Below are positions 20,458-30,441 of a stretch of DNA of 64,000 bases, in pieces (the first letter of the stretch is position 1; every line of letters begins with the position of its first letter). Source of the stretch: Treponema sp. (lineage in GTDB: Bacteria > Spirochaetota > Spirochaetia > Treponematales > Treponemataceae); NCBI GenBank assembly GCA_017938365.1, contig JAGBBT010000050.1, positions 62,001 through 126,000 of the forward strand, written 5' to 3'. The notes beneath the pieces were generated by a model. That model was given only the letters and a program-made list of their open reading frames with translations, was not told the origin of the DNA and made no database searches. The translations under genes and the position numbers were made by a program.

Positions 20458-21321
20458 TTACCAGCTAATACCGCCAGTATTATTATTTTCAACAAATTCA
20501 CCTGCAGTTTTTTCATGTTTAACTACAATATCAACAATATTTTCTGCAATATTATTAACACTGACGTTTCTTACATGATCAACACCAATAACTTCTGCAA
20601 ATGAACTAATATTTTGTGAATTTGCTCCAGAATAGGTATCTTTTACATTTAGATGATACAACTCATATTTAGGTGTAACTTCTTCCAAAAGATTTTTAGT
20701 TTCAATATCATCTTGCAAAGAATCTCCAGTAGTCAGCTCAAGATACTTTTTAGGAAGATATGGGTTAATTAATTCATCACCAATGGTAATAATTAATCCC
20801 TTTTTTCCTCTTTTCCAGCAGTCAAGTTTTGTATGGCGAGAACCAAAATACCATGCAGCGGTATAAGATTCATATTGATTTCCACCTCCACCACCTTCAA
20901 AATATACCTTGTCAAGTTGTTCAGCAATTCTAATATCAGATTCAAATTGCGAAGCTTGAATAGGATAATCATCATATGACAAATCACCAATTGCCATAAT
21001 CATGAACTCAACATCTTTAACCTTATTATATAAATCGGTCATAACAACATTAAGTTTTTTTGCAACTTCAATAGATGATTTTCCCATACTTCCAGTAACA
21101 TCAAGAGCAAGAATAACTGGAATTGTATTTGGATGTTCTTCGGAATCACAACATTCACGAATAACATTTTTGGGATTTAATTCATCAGCAAGAGAACGTT
21201 CTTTAAATACTTCTTGAACTGAATAATCTCCGGCAATTGAATCGGTTTTTGCATCATATTTCATGCCTTTACTAGCAGAATAACTTACAAATGCGGAGCG
21301 CGTCCATCCTCCACCACCCAT
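20458..21321 (-). CDS. Von Willebrand factor A domain protein
   Basis: 287 residues. A VWA domain spans about residues 65-270, with the metal-binding DxTGSxGKSS motif (DVTGSMGKSS) near residue 75 and a TIGDE segment for the later MIDAS loop. A glycine run (FEGGGGGNQYES) sits mid-domain. The N-terminus (MGGGGWTRSAF) is typical of VWA proteins found next to NAMPT genes in phages. It starts 2 bases after the stop of the partner gene at 21324. Its role is unknown; protein-protein interaction is likely. Confidence 0.85.
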   Translation of the reverse strand: MGGGGWTRSAFVSYSASKGMKYDAKTDSIAGDYSVQEVFKERSLADELNPKNVIRECCDSEEHPNTIPVILALDVTGSMGKSSIEVAKKLNVVMTDLYNKVKDVEFMIMAIGDLSYDDYPIQASQFESDIRIAEQLDKVYFEGGGGGNQYESYTAAWYFGSRHTKLDCWKRGKKGLIITIGDELINPYLPKKYLELTTGDSLQDDIETKNLLEEVTPKYELYHLNVKDTYSGANSQNISSFAEVIGVDHVRNVSVNNIAENIVDIVVKHEKTAGEFVENNNTGGISW

Positions 21322-21323
21322 AA

Positions 21324-22541
21324 TTAATCCTCCTTCATTTCATCAGAATCATCATCGACTTCATCTTCATCGGAGTCATCATCGTCATTTGAGTTGAAAT
21401 CAAAATTGAACATTCCATCAAACATATTTCCCATCTTTCCTCCCATCATCATAAATGGAAGCATAGAAGAAAAGTTGTTCTGAGAATTTCCAGAACCATT
21501 ATTCATGTTCTTCATCATTTCAGACATCATCATGTACTGCATGATATTATTGGCAGACTTCTTCTTTCCAGTAAGATTATCTCCAAACATTGATACAATC
21601 TTACCATAGAAATACGTGTTACCCATAAACACATGACGTTCAGGAAGAATCGTGTCAACAGTGGAATCTTCATAATTAATCACGGTAATTTGATTCTTTT
21701 CAACCTTAATTACACATTTTGGCTTGCGATTTACCAAAATAATATCACCAATTGAAACCTTATTTGTTGGAATCACAAAGAAAAATTCTTCTCCAATGTT
21801 AAAACAAAAGTTGGAGCAATTAGTAAGTCTGCCGCTTTTAATATTATAGCTCTTATAACCATTACTGGTTTTTACAGCAATATTTCCATTAAGAGTCAAG
21901 CGGCACATTCCGGGTTCAATCCTACCAAACATTCCATTAAAGTTAAACATGTCATTCATACAAAAATCTCCTTTAGTTTTATTAGTTACACGTAAACTCA
22001 TTAAAATTTTATTTAACACATCAACAATTGACATTATTCTATCATTTTCAATAATAGAATAAACTGCTTTTTGAGCACTGTTTAATTTGTTTAAATCCTT
22101 TTCAATAAACCAAAAAAATCTTGTTGGTTTATCTACACAAAGGGAATCAAAAGAATCAAAACGATCTAAATCTGTTTCTCCATATAAATTTTCAGATTCA
22201 ATTAAAAATCTACCAGGTTCATAACGACGAATAAAACTTACTTCATCATATGATTTAGACAAAGATACAATTGCTTCTATAATATCATCTTTACTTAATG
22301 AACTAAAATCATTATGTTCTATAATAGAATGATTTGAAATAATGTTAATTGTATCTAAAATCCAATTGACATCTTTACTTGGACATTTTTTATACTCCAA
22401 AAATGCTTTATCAATGATTTGACAAACTTCTTCAGTTGTATAAATTGGACTCCAATTATCAAACATACACTGAATTTGCCAATTATCATTTGATATTTTT
22501 ATTAATTTTGAAAAAAGATCTTGTAAAGTTAAATAAAACAT
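21324..22541 (-). CDS. Two-part protein linked to VWA and NadV, with internal start
   Basis: 405 residues. The first 194 form a helical domain (ending near LRVTNKTKGDFC). The second part, from residue 195 (MNDMFNFNGMFGRIEPG), is a beta-rich domain followed by a Met-rich segment and a very acidic tail of Asp/Glu. An excellent ribosome site (AAAGGAGAT) sits in frame just before Met195 (ATG at 21959), so a separate 211-residue product is likely. This suggests two ancestral genes fused in frame. It lies between NadV and the VWA gene. Function unknown. Confidence 0.7.
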   Translation of the reverse strand: MFYLTLQDLFSKLIKISNDNWQIQCMFDNWSPIYTTEEVCQIIDKAFLEYKKCPSKDVNWILDTINIISNHSIIEHNDFSSLSKDDIIEAIVSLSKSYDEVSFIRRYEPGRFLIESENLYGETDLDRFDSFDSLCVDKPTRFFWFIEKDLNKLNSAQKAVYSIIENDRIMSIVDVLNKILMSLRVTNKTKGDFCMNDMFNFNGMFGRIEPGMCRLTLNGNIAVKTSNGYKSYNIKSGRLTNCSNFCFNIGEEFFFVIPTNKVSIGDIILVNRKPKCVIKVEKNQITVINYEDSTVDTILPERHVFMGNTYFYGKIVSMFGDNLTGKKKSANNIMQYMMMSEMMKNMNNGSGNSQNNFSSMLPFMMMGGKMGNMFDGMFNFDFNSNDDDDSDEDEVDDDSDEMKED

Positions 22542-22547
22542 ATTTTA

Positions 22548-24008
22548 TTAAACCTTAGCATTTTTTCTTACTTCTTCAAAAGTATATTCTTTAAGAAGCT
22601 TACCATTTTCAAAAACAGTTTCCAAATAATTTGTTTTATCACCGAGTTCTTCTTCTCTAATTGTCTTAAACTTTCCATTTTCTTTAATTAGAGCAAGACG
22701 ACCGCGTTTACTGGCTTTAGTGATATCTTTTGGCTTTTTATATACATCATGCCATTCACCATCATAAAATTGTGCAGAACTTTTGAAGGCAAAACGCTGA
22801 ACATCCCTATCAACTTTCTGAAGAAGTCCACCACCTTGACCAAAACATGCAAGATTTGCCGCGCTGTACAAATTATTAAACATTGCGAAAAGAATATCTC
22901 TCATGCCATAATAATCGATACCATCGCCCCAAAGCAGTCGTACTTTATTATTAAGAAGTTTAAACTTACCGTATTCTGTTGTAATTTCTCGTTCAACACC
23001 AAAATATTTTTCAAGAAGTTCAAGGCATCTAAGAGAAACACCAACTGGATCACCACTATCTGGACGAAATACAGTTACACCATTTCTATTAAGAATTGTG
23101 TCTTTAAATCTGGTTCCTGCAACTTCAATAAATCTTTCATAGTTATAACTGTCAATAACGAGTGAAAGAACACCATCTGGATTGTTCTTAAAAATATTTT
23201 CAAGAACATCCCATTCTCCTTCTTCTCCTCGAGCAGTCATAATACTGTGTTCCGTAGCACTTACAGAAAATGCAGGCATATTCTTTGCTACAAAATCAAC
23301 GGTTTTAATAAGAGGAATATCTTTTAATTCTGCATTATAATATTTCATTGGAAGAGTAAGTGCACAAACTGTATCACTTCCTTTAAAATTAACCATGTGT
23401 GCGCTTCCGCCAATCATTGCAGCTTCAACAGAAGTAGCCCCTCGAAAACCAAAATCTTGAATACAAAAATCAAGATTATTCATATTATCTGCAGTTTTAG
23501 TCAAATAATCTTTAATCATGATTTTTTCTTCACGACTGAGAGTACAAACGGTCATTGGATACCAAACTTGAAGAAGAATTGTTTCAAGAAAATTTGTAAG
23601 CCAAGGAACATTTGGATCGGTATTTTCAACCGTCATCATAACATTATTAACTTCAACAGGAGTTCCTTCAGCAACCGCTTTAATTTTAATAGGAAGATAC
23701 CCATCATATTTTTCAAGAATATAATCCCATCCTTTGCGGTTAAACATTCCGGGTCCCATATGAGCATCAATAATTGCTTCAGCAAAATCAATTTTTTCTT
23801 TGGTAATTACCTTACCAACAAGATAACGCTTCAAAATATATTGAAGACCATACATTACAGTTTTATTGAATTTTGCTCCATTACGAGCTTCAAGGTAAGC
23901 ATAATTGTATTTAGTATTAGGCATATAACTCTTCCAGTGAGAATATTTGTAGCTATCACTTAGAAGAATAAGATTATCAAACGAATTAAAAAAAGGCATT
24001 TCATTCAT
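22548..24008 (-). CDS. nadV: Nicotinamide phosphoribosyltransferase (NadV/NAMPT)
   Basis: About 486 residues, the normal size. It makes NMN from nicotinamide and PRPP. Visible motifs are DSYKYSHWKSYMP at the N-terminus, QDFGFRGATS, STRE-like ATEHSIMTARGEEGEWD, VIDSYNYERF and FRPDSGDP, all typical of NAMPT active sites. The ATG at 24008 has AAGGAG 8 bases upstream; an upstream GTG is unlikely. It is followed in the pathway by the NMN adenylyltransferase at 24058-24986. Together they form a two-step NAD salvage route that in other phages restores NAD depleted by host defence. Confidence 0.95.
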   Translation of the reverse strand: MNEMPFFNSFDNLILLSDSYKYSHWKSYMPNTKYNYAYLEARNGAKFNKTVMYGLQYILKRYLVGKVITKEKIDFAEAIIDAHMGPGMFNRKGWDYILEKYDGYLPIKIKAVAEGTPVEVNNVMMTVENTDPNVPWLTNFLETILLQVWYPMTVCTLSREEKIMIKDYLTKTADNMNNLDFCIQDFGFRGATSVEAAMIGGSAHMVNFKGSDTVCALTLPMKYYNAELKDIPLIKTVDFVAKNMPAFSVSATEHSIMTARGEEGEWDVLENIFKNNPDGVLSLVIDSYNYERFIEVAGTRFKDTILNRNGVTVFRPDSGDPVGVSLRCLELLEKYFGVEREITTEYGKFKLLNNKVRLLWGDGIDYYGMRDILFAMFNNLYSAANLACFGQGGGLLQKVDRDVQRFAFKSSAQFYDGEWHDVYKKPKDITKASKRGRLALIKENGKFKTIREEELGDKTNYLETVFENGKLLKEYTFEEVRKNAKV

Positions 24009-24057
24009 AATACACACTCCTTAACTTTTTAACTTTGGTGTTTATTATTTGTTTTTA

Positions 24058-24986
24058 TTATTTGTTTTTATTTTTTAACCAATTTTCGAGCATTTCCCAG
24101 AGAACAACATGTTCGGGAACAAACATTTCAGAACGAATATCTGAAACTTTTATCTTATGAATTTCAGAAATATCATCTTGTGCTTTTGGAGACCCAAATA
24201 CTTTAGTCATTGCAAAAAAAGATGTAATAATTTTATCATTTTCTGCTCGATATCTCCAATCATTAATAAGAGTTGACCCAATATAAATTGGAGTACTTAC
24301 TTCAAGATTTGTTTCTTCGCTTGCTTCTCGTCTTGCTGTATTTCAAAACTTGTATCTCTACGTGGATCGGCAAATCCTCCAACAAATCTTAGTTTCTTTT
24401 CTTTTTCTTTTTTAGCTAAATATAGATATTCATAAGTGTTATCATCAAAAATTGCACAATCAACTGTTGGAAAAACAGTATCATAACGATTTTGTGTAGC
24501 ATATAGACAGCCAAGACGCCAATCTTTGGTGCCTTTAACTTGTTTTCCTGCAATAATTCGTTGTTCAGTTCCATTATCTGGAAGATATACAGTAGGTTCA
24601 TAAATAACAACTTTCACATTATCGGGAAAATAATTTAAGCTATTATCTCTTCCACCATAAAGAACAATATCACGATTACCGGCAATTGGAGCAATATTTT
24701 TTATAACAGCATTTGCCCATTCTTTATCATCTGGAAGGTCATTCTGATACATGATTGTGAATTTACCTGGAAAGGCTTCTTCAATCATTCGGCGGCGGGA
24801 ATCAAAATCTAGAGGATTTCTTTTTGTAGCTTTAGTAGGTGCCAAACCAAGCAACATAATATTCATATCATGATGCTGATTTAGTACAAATTTGATATAA
24901 TTAATATGACCCTGATGTAGTTCAGCAACCTGAAATCTGCCAATTACTACACCAACAGCGTTTTCATTTTTAAATGTATTTTTCAT
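24058..24986 (-). CDS. nadM: NMN adenylyltransferase-Nudix bifunctional protein, apparent -1 frameshift
   Basis: The N-terminal adenylyltransferase domain has GRFQVAELHQGHINY (HxGH motif) and a later RRRMIEEAF segment; it converts NMN and ATP to NAD. The second domain begins with FVGGFADPRRDTSFE, a Nudix start, but that frame stops at 24297. The rest of the Nudix box (ARREASEETNLEV) and about 80 more residues, ending WLKNKNK, continue in the -1 frame to 24058. The switch must fall within about 9 bases near 24342, between GAA and GCA. No CGG is involved. A full product would be about 309 residues. A sequencing indel, a real mutation, or programmed slippage are all possible. Confidence 0.8.
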
Positions 24987-25102
24987 ATTTATATTTTCCT
25001 TCTACCATTTTAACAATATTAACTCGAGGTAGCCAGATAAGAATAGCAAATTTCAAATCAAATGTTAAATCAATCTAATCATTATTTGATTGAAATTTTA
25101 AA

Positions 25103-25132
25103 AATTGTGGATATCGATTAAGATATCCACAA
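25103..25132 (-). terminator. Intrinsic terminator after gp32
   Basis: The inverted repeat ATTGTGGATATC/GATATCCACAAT lies just after the gp32 stop and is followed on the minus strand by A/T-rich sequence. Confidence 0.7.
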
Positions 25133-25158
25133 TCTTTACTTTTTATTTTAAATAATTT

Positions 25159-26241
25159 TTAGATATTATCTAAAAGCTTATCAACGTCGATTTCACCATT
25201 TTCATCAGTGAAATCATCTTCAGCAATTTCAGTTTTTGGTGAAGCTGGCTTAGCTTTTGGTGCTGGCTGTTCAACTTCATCAGAAATTACTGTTTGTGCT
25301 GGTTTTTTAACCAGAGGCTTTGGCTGTGGTAATGCAGATTCTTTATCGCCATTACCAGTAGAAGAGTCAATATCTTCACCAGCAGTAATATATTTCAATT
25401 TGAAATTTTCACGATCAGCTGCAGATGAATTAATATAAAAATCTTTATCAAATGAAAGTTCTTCATTTAATGTATTGAAATATTCTGCAGTAAGTTCAAC
25501 ATCGTTAAATTCAGTAATTGTTGTTTGATTACGCTTAAAATCAAAAGCATAATTTGGAACATCAACGTTCTTTCCATCATCAGTTGGAATGCTTTTTGTA
25601 GTAACGGTAATTGTAAGGTCATATGCCTTATTTACAATATTACCATCATCATCAATATAAGTAAATGCAGAAATACCTAAAACATCATCAGCATCTACTT
25701 CAATGGGATTTTCTCCTTTACGAGTCTTTGGAGCAACACCGAATACCTTAAGATTAAGGAAATCGGCAAGCTGCTTTCCATAACGAAGAATCATCACTTT
25801 TCCTACAACATCTTCTGGGCCATTTACAACATAAACTGGAATATATCCATTAAAATTTCTCTTAAACTTTTTATAAAGTTCAGATGCGGTTTTGCTATGA
25901 GATTCAGTTGATTCTTTATAATAAGCAGATGCACATGCACAAATTACACAATTATCAAATCCACGATCGCCATCAAGATATTGAGATGTCGGACATGCAA
26001 CAACTTTCATTTTATTTCCAGATGCATTATCATCCCAAAAGCTATGAGAATAACTGTTAATCATTGGATACATACGATCACAATTCATAGGTGGAAGATA
26101 AAGCAAGCGAAGCTGATATTTAGATCCACGCTGAAGCTTTAGAATGTTTTTATTTCCAAAACTTCCACCATTTCCTTCTGATGCTCTCTGCTGTTCTCTC
26201 TGCTGAAGCTTGTCAAAAATTCCCATTGCATTAAAACTCAT
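25159..26241 (-). CDS. 32: Single-stranded DNA-binding protein (gp32)
   Basis: 360 residues. It has a basic N-terminal segment (FDKLQQREQQR), an OB-fold core starting LKLQRGSKYQLRLLYLPP, a Cys/His zinc site (ACPTSQ..., CVICACASAYYKES), and a Pro/Lys linker before an acidic tail (EIAEDDFTDENGEIDVDKLL). This order matches T4 gp32, where the tail recruits replication partners. It would coat single strands in replication, repair and recombination. The start follows AGGAAAAG. A terminator follows, so it is probably strongly expressed as a single gene. Confidence 0.9.
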   Translation of the reverse strand: MSFNAMGIFDKLQQREQQRASEGNGGSFGNKNILKLQRGSKYQLRLLYLPPMNCDRMYPMINSYSHSFWDDNASGNKMKVVACPTSQYLDGDRGFDNCVICACASAYYKESTESHSKTASELYKKFKRNFNGYIPVYVVNGPEDVVGKVMILRYGKQLADFLNLKVFGVAPKTRKGENPIEVDADDVLGISAFTYIDDDGNIVNKAYDLTITVTTKSIPTDDGKNVDVPNYAFDFKRNQTTITEFNDVELTAEYFNTLNEELSFDKDFYINSSAADRENFKLKYITAGEDIDSSTGNGDKESALPQPKPLVKKPAQTVISDEVEQPAPKAKPASPKTEIAEDDFTDENGEIDVDKLLDNI

Positions 26242-26333
26242 TTTTTCTTTTCCTTTACTTGTTAATTACTCTTGTTTTTTTTTCTTGTCAAAGATACTTT
26301 TTCTTTGCTTTTCTTATTTTAAAATAACCCAAA

Positions 26334-27698
26334 TTACATACTTGAAATATTACTTATCACATTTTTTACATAAGAATATGCTTTTTTATCAATATTTTCA
26401 AATTCATCTATAGACATTTTATAATCTAATAAACTTTTATTTGGATTATCTGTTGATTTTAAAGTAACCCTAATTATTGGTTTTTTAGAATTTTTTTCCC
26501 ACAAATATATTGATTCTTTATTTGGTGATTTTTTATAATCTTCAGTATTAATGAAAATTTCATAGATCTTATAAATTTTATCCATAACTTTCATTTCAAA
26601 TTTACCAATAATATGTGAATCTGAATCATTCACAATTTCACCATATTTTGGTTTACCATTTTCAATAGGAGCCCATGATTCAATATCTTTTAATGATGCT
26701 CTCAATTGGTCTTGAGGATCAATACGATTTTTATCAAATTTAATCTTTTTTGCCCAGTCTTTGCCTATTACTTTTGTTAGCATTGCACCATTTATTGATG
26801 CATTTTTTGGAATGTCTGATGTATTATCTTCAACATCTTTATAATTATCCAGTGTTAATGTTTCACTTGAGTCAAGTTTATAATTATCCCAATTAATATC
26901 AATTATAATATTTCTATTATTTGATAAGCCAGAACCAAATTTAAAATTCGCTTTAACTTTATCTGATTTTCCTTTTGTAGCAAGAGCATGAAAACCTTTT
27001 CGTATTGCGCCACCTATTGCTGAAAAAACTTCTTGTTGAGACCAAGCATGATTTGCTTTTCTATTAAATTCTGCTAATTTACTTAAAAAATGTTGCTTAT
27101 TTGTAAGTGTCACATCGATGCTACAAATCTTAATTTTTGAAACATTTCTTTTTGGACCACCAACAGATTCAAGATCAAAATTTATAAATCCAGATCCATT
27201 CCATCCGGATACTGTATGCTTTTCAACTTTTTGCGTTTTTGAATAATCATATTTTTTATCATAATCGCCATCTTTTGCTTTTTTTACATACATGTAAAAC
27301 TCAAAAAACATATTAAGCTCTTTTTGTTGTAAAAGTTTTTCAACATATGAACCTAACGGATTATTATAAGAACGTTTAATTTGTAATGCTTTATAAAATG
27401 GAATAATTAAAGTTTTTGCATAATTATCCATTATTTTAAGTCTTACTAAATATCCAGGCCTATCAGAACCAGCATCTAACGGGATAGCAGTTAAACTGTT
27501 TTGATCATATTCAGGTTCTCCTGGTAAACCATTTCCAAAAAAATCAGAAAATCCTCTATCAATCTTTGTTTGTATCATCGGCCATATAGCTATAATCTCT
27601 TCTTTTAATGTCCATTCTACAGCCTCACAAATAAGATTTTCAAAAGTATTCTCAGACATTATATCTTCATAAATTATTTTAAACTCATCATAATTCAT
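26334..27698 (-). CDS. Large protein with capsid-targeting-like N-terminus
   Basis: About 454 residues from the ATG at 27698. The N-terminus (MNYDEFKIIYEDIMSE) matches the F-xx-Y-xx-IM pattern of other putative capsid-targeted proteins here. It is followed by LICE/A near residue 25, which fits the prohead-protease consensus (I/L)xE/(A,G,S). The rest is mixed, with many Lys/Asp and a GGAIRKGFHALATKGKSDK basic stretch. I do not recognise an enzyme family. Upstream at about 27733 the minus strand has CAATAAATAG, a weak late-like box. I infer an internal virion protein, perhaps injected. Confidence 0.65.
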   Translation of the reverse strand: MNYDEFKIIYEDIMSENTFENLICEAVEWTLKEEIIAIWPMIQTKIDRGFSDFFGNGLPGEPEYDQNSLTAIPLDAGSDRPGYLVRLKIMDNYAKTLIIPFYKALQIKRSYNNPLGSYVEKLLQQKELNMFFEFYMYVKKAKDGDYDKKYDYSKTQKVEKHTVSGWNGSGFINFDLESVGGPKRNVSKIKICSIDVTLTNKQHFLSKLAEFNRKANHAWSQQEVFSAIGGAIRKGFHALATKGKSDKVKANFKFGSGLSNNRNIIIDINWDNYKLDSSETLTLDNYKDVEDNTSDIPKNASINGAMLTKVIGKDWAKKIKFDKNRIDPQDQLRASLKDIESWAPIENGKPKYGEIVNDSDSHIIGKFEMKVMDKIYKIYEIFINTEDYKKSPNKESIYLWEKNSKKPIIRVTLKSTDNPNKSLLDYKMSIDEFENIDKKAYSYVKNVISNISSM

Positions 27699-27780
27699 CT
27701 TGCACCACAAGTGACTGTCACTATCACTATTTATTGAGTTTTGATTTATTTTAAATAAAAATTATAAAAGCAATAGAAAA

Positions 27781-29496
27781 ATGTTAATATTTAAAAAATC
27801 TGGAAAAAGAGCAAAAATTGTTTACGAACAAGAATATCGATTAGAATTTGATAAACTTAGAGAATCATTTAAAACAGAAAATGGAGCAGCAAGATTTGCT
27901 AGAACTGTATCATATTCAATTAATCCATGGACTTATGTTATTAGTCCTTTAGGATCTTATAATGTTGGATTTACATCTACACTTATTGATAAATGTAATG
28001 AGTTAGGTATTGAATATTCTATTGATCAAGAATTAAATGATATTATTCATCCTAATCTTTATATAACTAAAATTAAGTATGTTACAAACCCAAAATATCA
28101 ATATAGAGATTATCAGTTGGTTCTTTTAGCTAAAATGTTAAAAGAAGGAAGAGGTGTAATATTATCTCCAACTCGTTCAGGTAAATCTTTAGTTTTAGCA
28201 GGATTATGTCATAATGTATTATTAAATTCTGATAAAAATGATGTTAAAAATATTTTAATTGTAGTACCAAATCTTCAGCTACTTGAACAGATGGCAGATG
28301 ATTTTGAAAATTATATGTCAGAAAAAACTCATAATATACAAGTAACAATAAAAGGTGGAACACAATTATGTTTTACTGATAATGATAAAGTTTTATTGGA
28401 TAATAATGAAGAAATTTCTCCTTTAAAATTAAAAAGAGGAAATATCATTTCCAATTATGGAAAAGTAACTAAAATTAATATAGATGAAACTATTATTACA
28501 CCAATGTCATGGAATGTAATAAAATTTGGTGCTAACGAAGCAAAAATTAATAAAAATGTATGGAAATTTCAAGATATTAACATTATTATTTCTAATTCGC
28601 AATGGCTTTTATTACATGGTGATGAACTTCCATATATTGATATGATGATTATTGATGAATGTCATGGCATGTCACATGGTGCTGAAATTACAAAACTTGT
28701 AAGAAATGTTGAAATTCCATTTAAGTTTGGTTGTACCGGAACTATGCCAAAATCAATAGAAGATCAGTGGAGTGTTATTGGAACATTTGGTCCCATATTA
28801 AAAGAACTTAGTATTTCAGAATTACAAGAGAAAAAAGTTTTAGCAGATGTTTCAATTAAACCAATTGAATTTGTTCACGATAAAAAGGAAGATTTTAAAA
28901 ATCAAATATTTGACGCAAATGGAAATAAAGTTACTGATCCATTTGAAGTAGCTCAACGTATTTATCAAAAAGAATCGATGTTTTTATCAGAACTTACTAG
29001 TACTAATTCAATTATAGCAAAATTAGCTGAAGGCATTATAAAACAACATCCGGATTGGAATGTATTAATTTTATTTGACTATATTAAGCAAGGCAACAGC
29101 TTATTTAATTGCTTAACATGGAAAAATAAATTTTATATTGATGGCTCTGTAGACGTTAAAGACAGAAAAGATATCGTTAAAGAAATGAATGCAGAAGACG
29201 GTGGAAAAATTACGTGTGCAAATGCAAAATGTTTTGGAACAGGCATTACAGTAAATAGAATTCAATGTATTTTTATTGTTATAAATGGTTCAGCACCAAC
29301 AAAAATAATTCAATCAATTGGTAGAGGACTTCAACGAAATGTAAAAAACACTTTGCTTATATTTGATTTTCATCATAATTACAAATATAGCATGAAACAT
29401 TTTAAAGAACGAGAAGATCTTTATATAAAAACATATAAAAAAGATCTTCTCGAATTAAAACAAATTCATGTACAATCTGATATTCAAAAGTTATAA
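27781..29496 (+). CDS. uvsW: UvsW-type DNA/RNA helicase
   Basis: 571 residues, close to T4 UvsW. Helicase motifs in order: YRDYQLVLLAKML (Q-motif region), SPTRSGKSLVLAG (Walker A) near residue 130, IIDECHG (DECH box) near 295, GCTGTMP (motif III), VLILFDY (motif IV), and QSIGRGLQRN (motif VI) near 515. UvsW unwinds R-loops and branched DNA, moving T4 from origin- to recombination-dependent replication. An insertion between motifs I and II (about residues 195-270) is Lys/Asn-rich. It is divergent from the gene at 26334. Confidence 0.92.
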   Translation: MLIFKKSGKRAKIVYEQEYRLEFDKLRESFKTENGAARFARTVSYSINPWTYVISPLGSYNVGFTSTLIDKCNELGIEYSIDQELNDIIHPNLYITKIKYVTNPKYQYRDYQLVLLAKMLKEGRGVILSPTRSGKSLVLAGLCHNVLLNSDKNDVKNILIVVPNLQLLEQMADDFENYMSEKTHNIQVTIKGGTQLCFTDNDKVLLDNNEEISPLKLKRGNIISNYGKVTKINIDETIITPMSWNVIKFGANEAKINKNVWKFQDINIIISNSQWLLLHGDELPYIDMMIIDECHGMSHGAEITKLVRNVEIPFKFGCTGTMPKSIEDQWSVIGTFGPILKELSISELQEKKVLADVSIKPIEFVHDKKEDFKNQIFDANGNKVTDPFEVAQRIYQKESMFLSELTSTNSIIAKLAEGIIKQHPDWNVLILFDYIKQGNSLFNCLTWKNKFYIDGSVDVKDRKDIVKEMNAEDGGKITCANAKCFGTGITVNRIQCIFIVINGSAPTKIIQSIGRGLQRNVKNTLLIFDFHHNYKYSMKHFKEREDLYIKTYKKDLLELKQIHVQSDIQKL

Positions 29497-30258
29497 CTCA
29501 TGAATATATGATAAAAGTCCAACAAAATTAGTTTGAAGCTTACTTTTATGTTGTATATAATGTTTTTTGTAAAACTTAATTGGAATATTCTTAAGTTTTA
29601 TACAATTAAAAAACATTCTTTTTGGTGTACACAAATTTGGATATCTTTTTTTAGAAAAAGTACCAATAAGCATAGGAGACACCGTTGTAAGTTTTTTACA
29701 ATGGCTACATAAATCAGATATTTCATGTATGTCACGGTTAATTTTAAACTTTGTTGGAAGCGCTTTTATATTTGATCTGAAAAATAAATTTGAAATATTT
29801 TTAACGTTTTCTGTTAATACAAAGTTATTAGAAATATAATTATTTTCATAATATTGAAAAAACGATACTTCATCTTTATTAGTCAATAAAAATGGTTTAT
29901 CGAAAATAAATTTTGTAGTACCAAGAAAACGTGGTTCCATCTTAAAATTATCAGATGTCAAATTTGAAAAATCAATACAATTACATCTAAGGCTTAACGA
30001 GGCTTTTACTGGCTTTTCAAATGATATAGAATTAGCAGTAATAGCACATTTTTCAATCTTATCTGGTAATTCTTGTATTATAATATCAGCATTATCTGCA
30101 TTAAATTCAATATAGTTGGACTCGATATCTATTTCAAAATTTTGCCAGTTTTTCGTAAGATTAACAGCGCTTCCGTTCATAACGTGACGAAATTCACAAA
30201 TAATCATATTACTGCTTATTGCATTATTACTTAATTTTGCTTTTCCTAAAACTAACAT
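29491..30258 (-). CDS. Hypothetical protein with leucine-rich-repeat-like end
   Basis: 255 residues. The C-terminal third has SDLCSHCKKLTTVSPMLIG and RMFFNCIKLKNIPIKF, which resemble the BspA-type repeats of the gene at 46630 (MFxxCxxLxxIP). The N-terminal two thirds are beta-rich without known motifs. The start has GGAAAGGA upstream. It lies downstream of the tRNA gene on the same strand and overlaps the end of uvsW by 6 bases. A CGCTATTTT element lies 30-38 bases upstream (30288-30296). Confidence 0.65.
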   Translation of the reverse strand: MLVLGKAKLSNNAISSNMIICEFRHVMNGSAVNLTKNWQNFEIDIESNYIEFNADNADIIIQELPDKIEKCAITANSISFEKPVKASLSLRCNCIDFSNLTSDNFKMEPRFLGTTKFIFDKPFLLTNKDEVSFFQYYENNYISNNFVLTENVKNISNLFFRSNIKALPTKFKINRDIHEISDLCSHCKKLTTVSPMLIGTFSKKRYPNLCTPKRMFFNCIKLKNIPIKFYKKHYIQHKSKLQTNFVGLLSYIHEL

Positions 30259-30441
30259 GATATTTTCCTTTCCACATATATTATTACAAAATAGCGAAAT
30301 TTAGCAAATAATTTAAAAACAGATAAAAAAATATACATATTAGCAATTATAAAACAATTTCTTGCTAAAACATTGAATATTATTTAAAGTAAAATTACAA
30401 AATCTTTTGGCAATTACGAAAGAAATTAATGGATAATTAAA

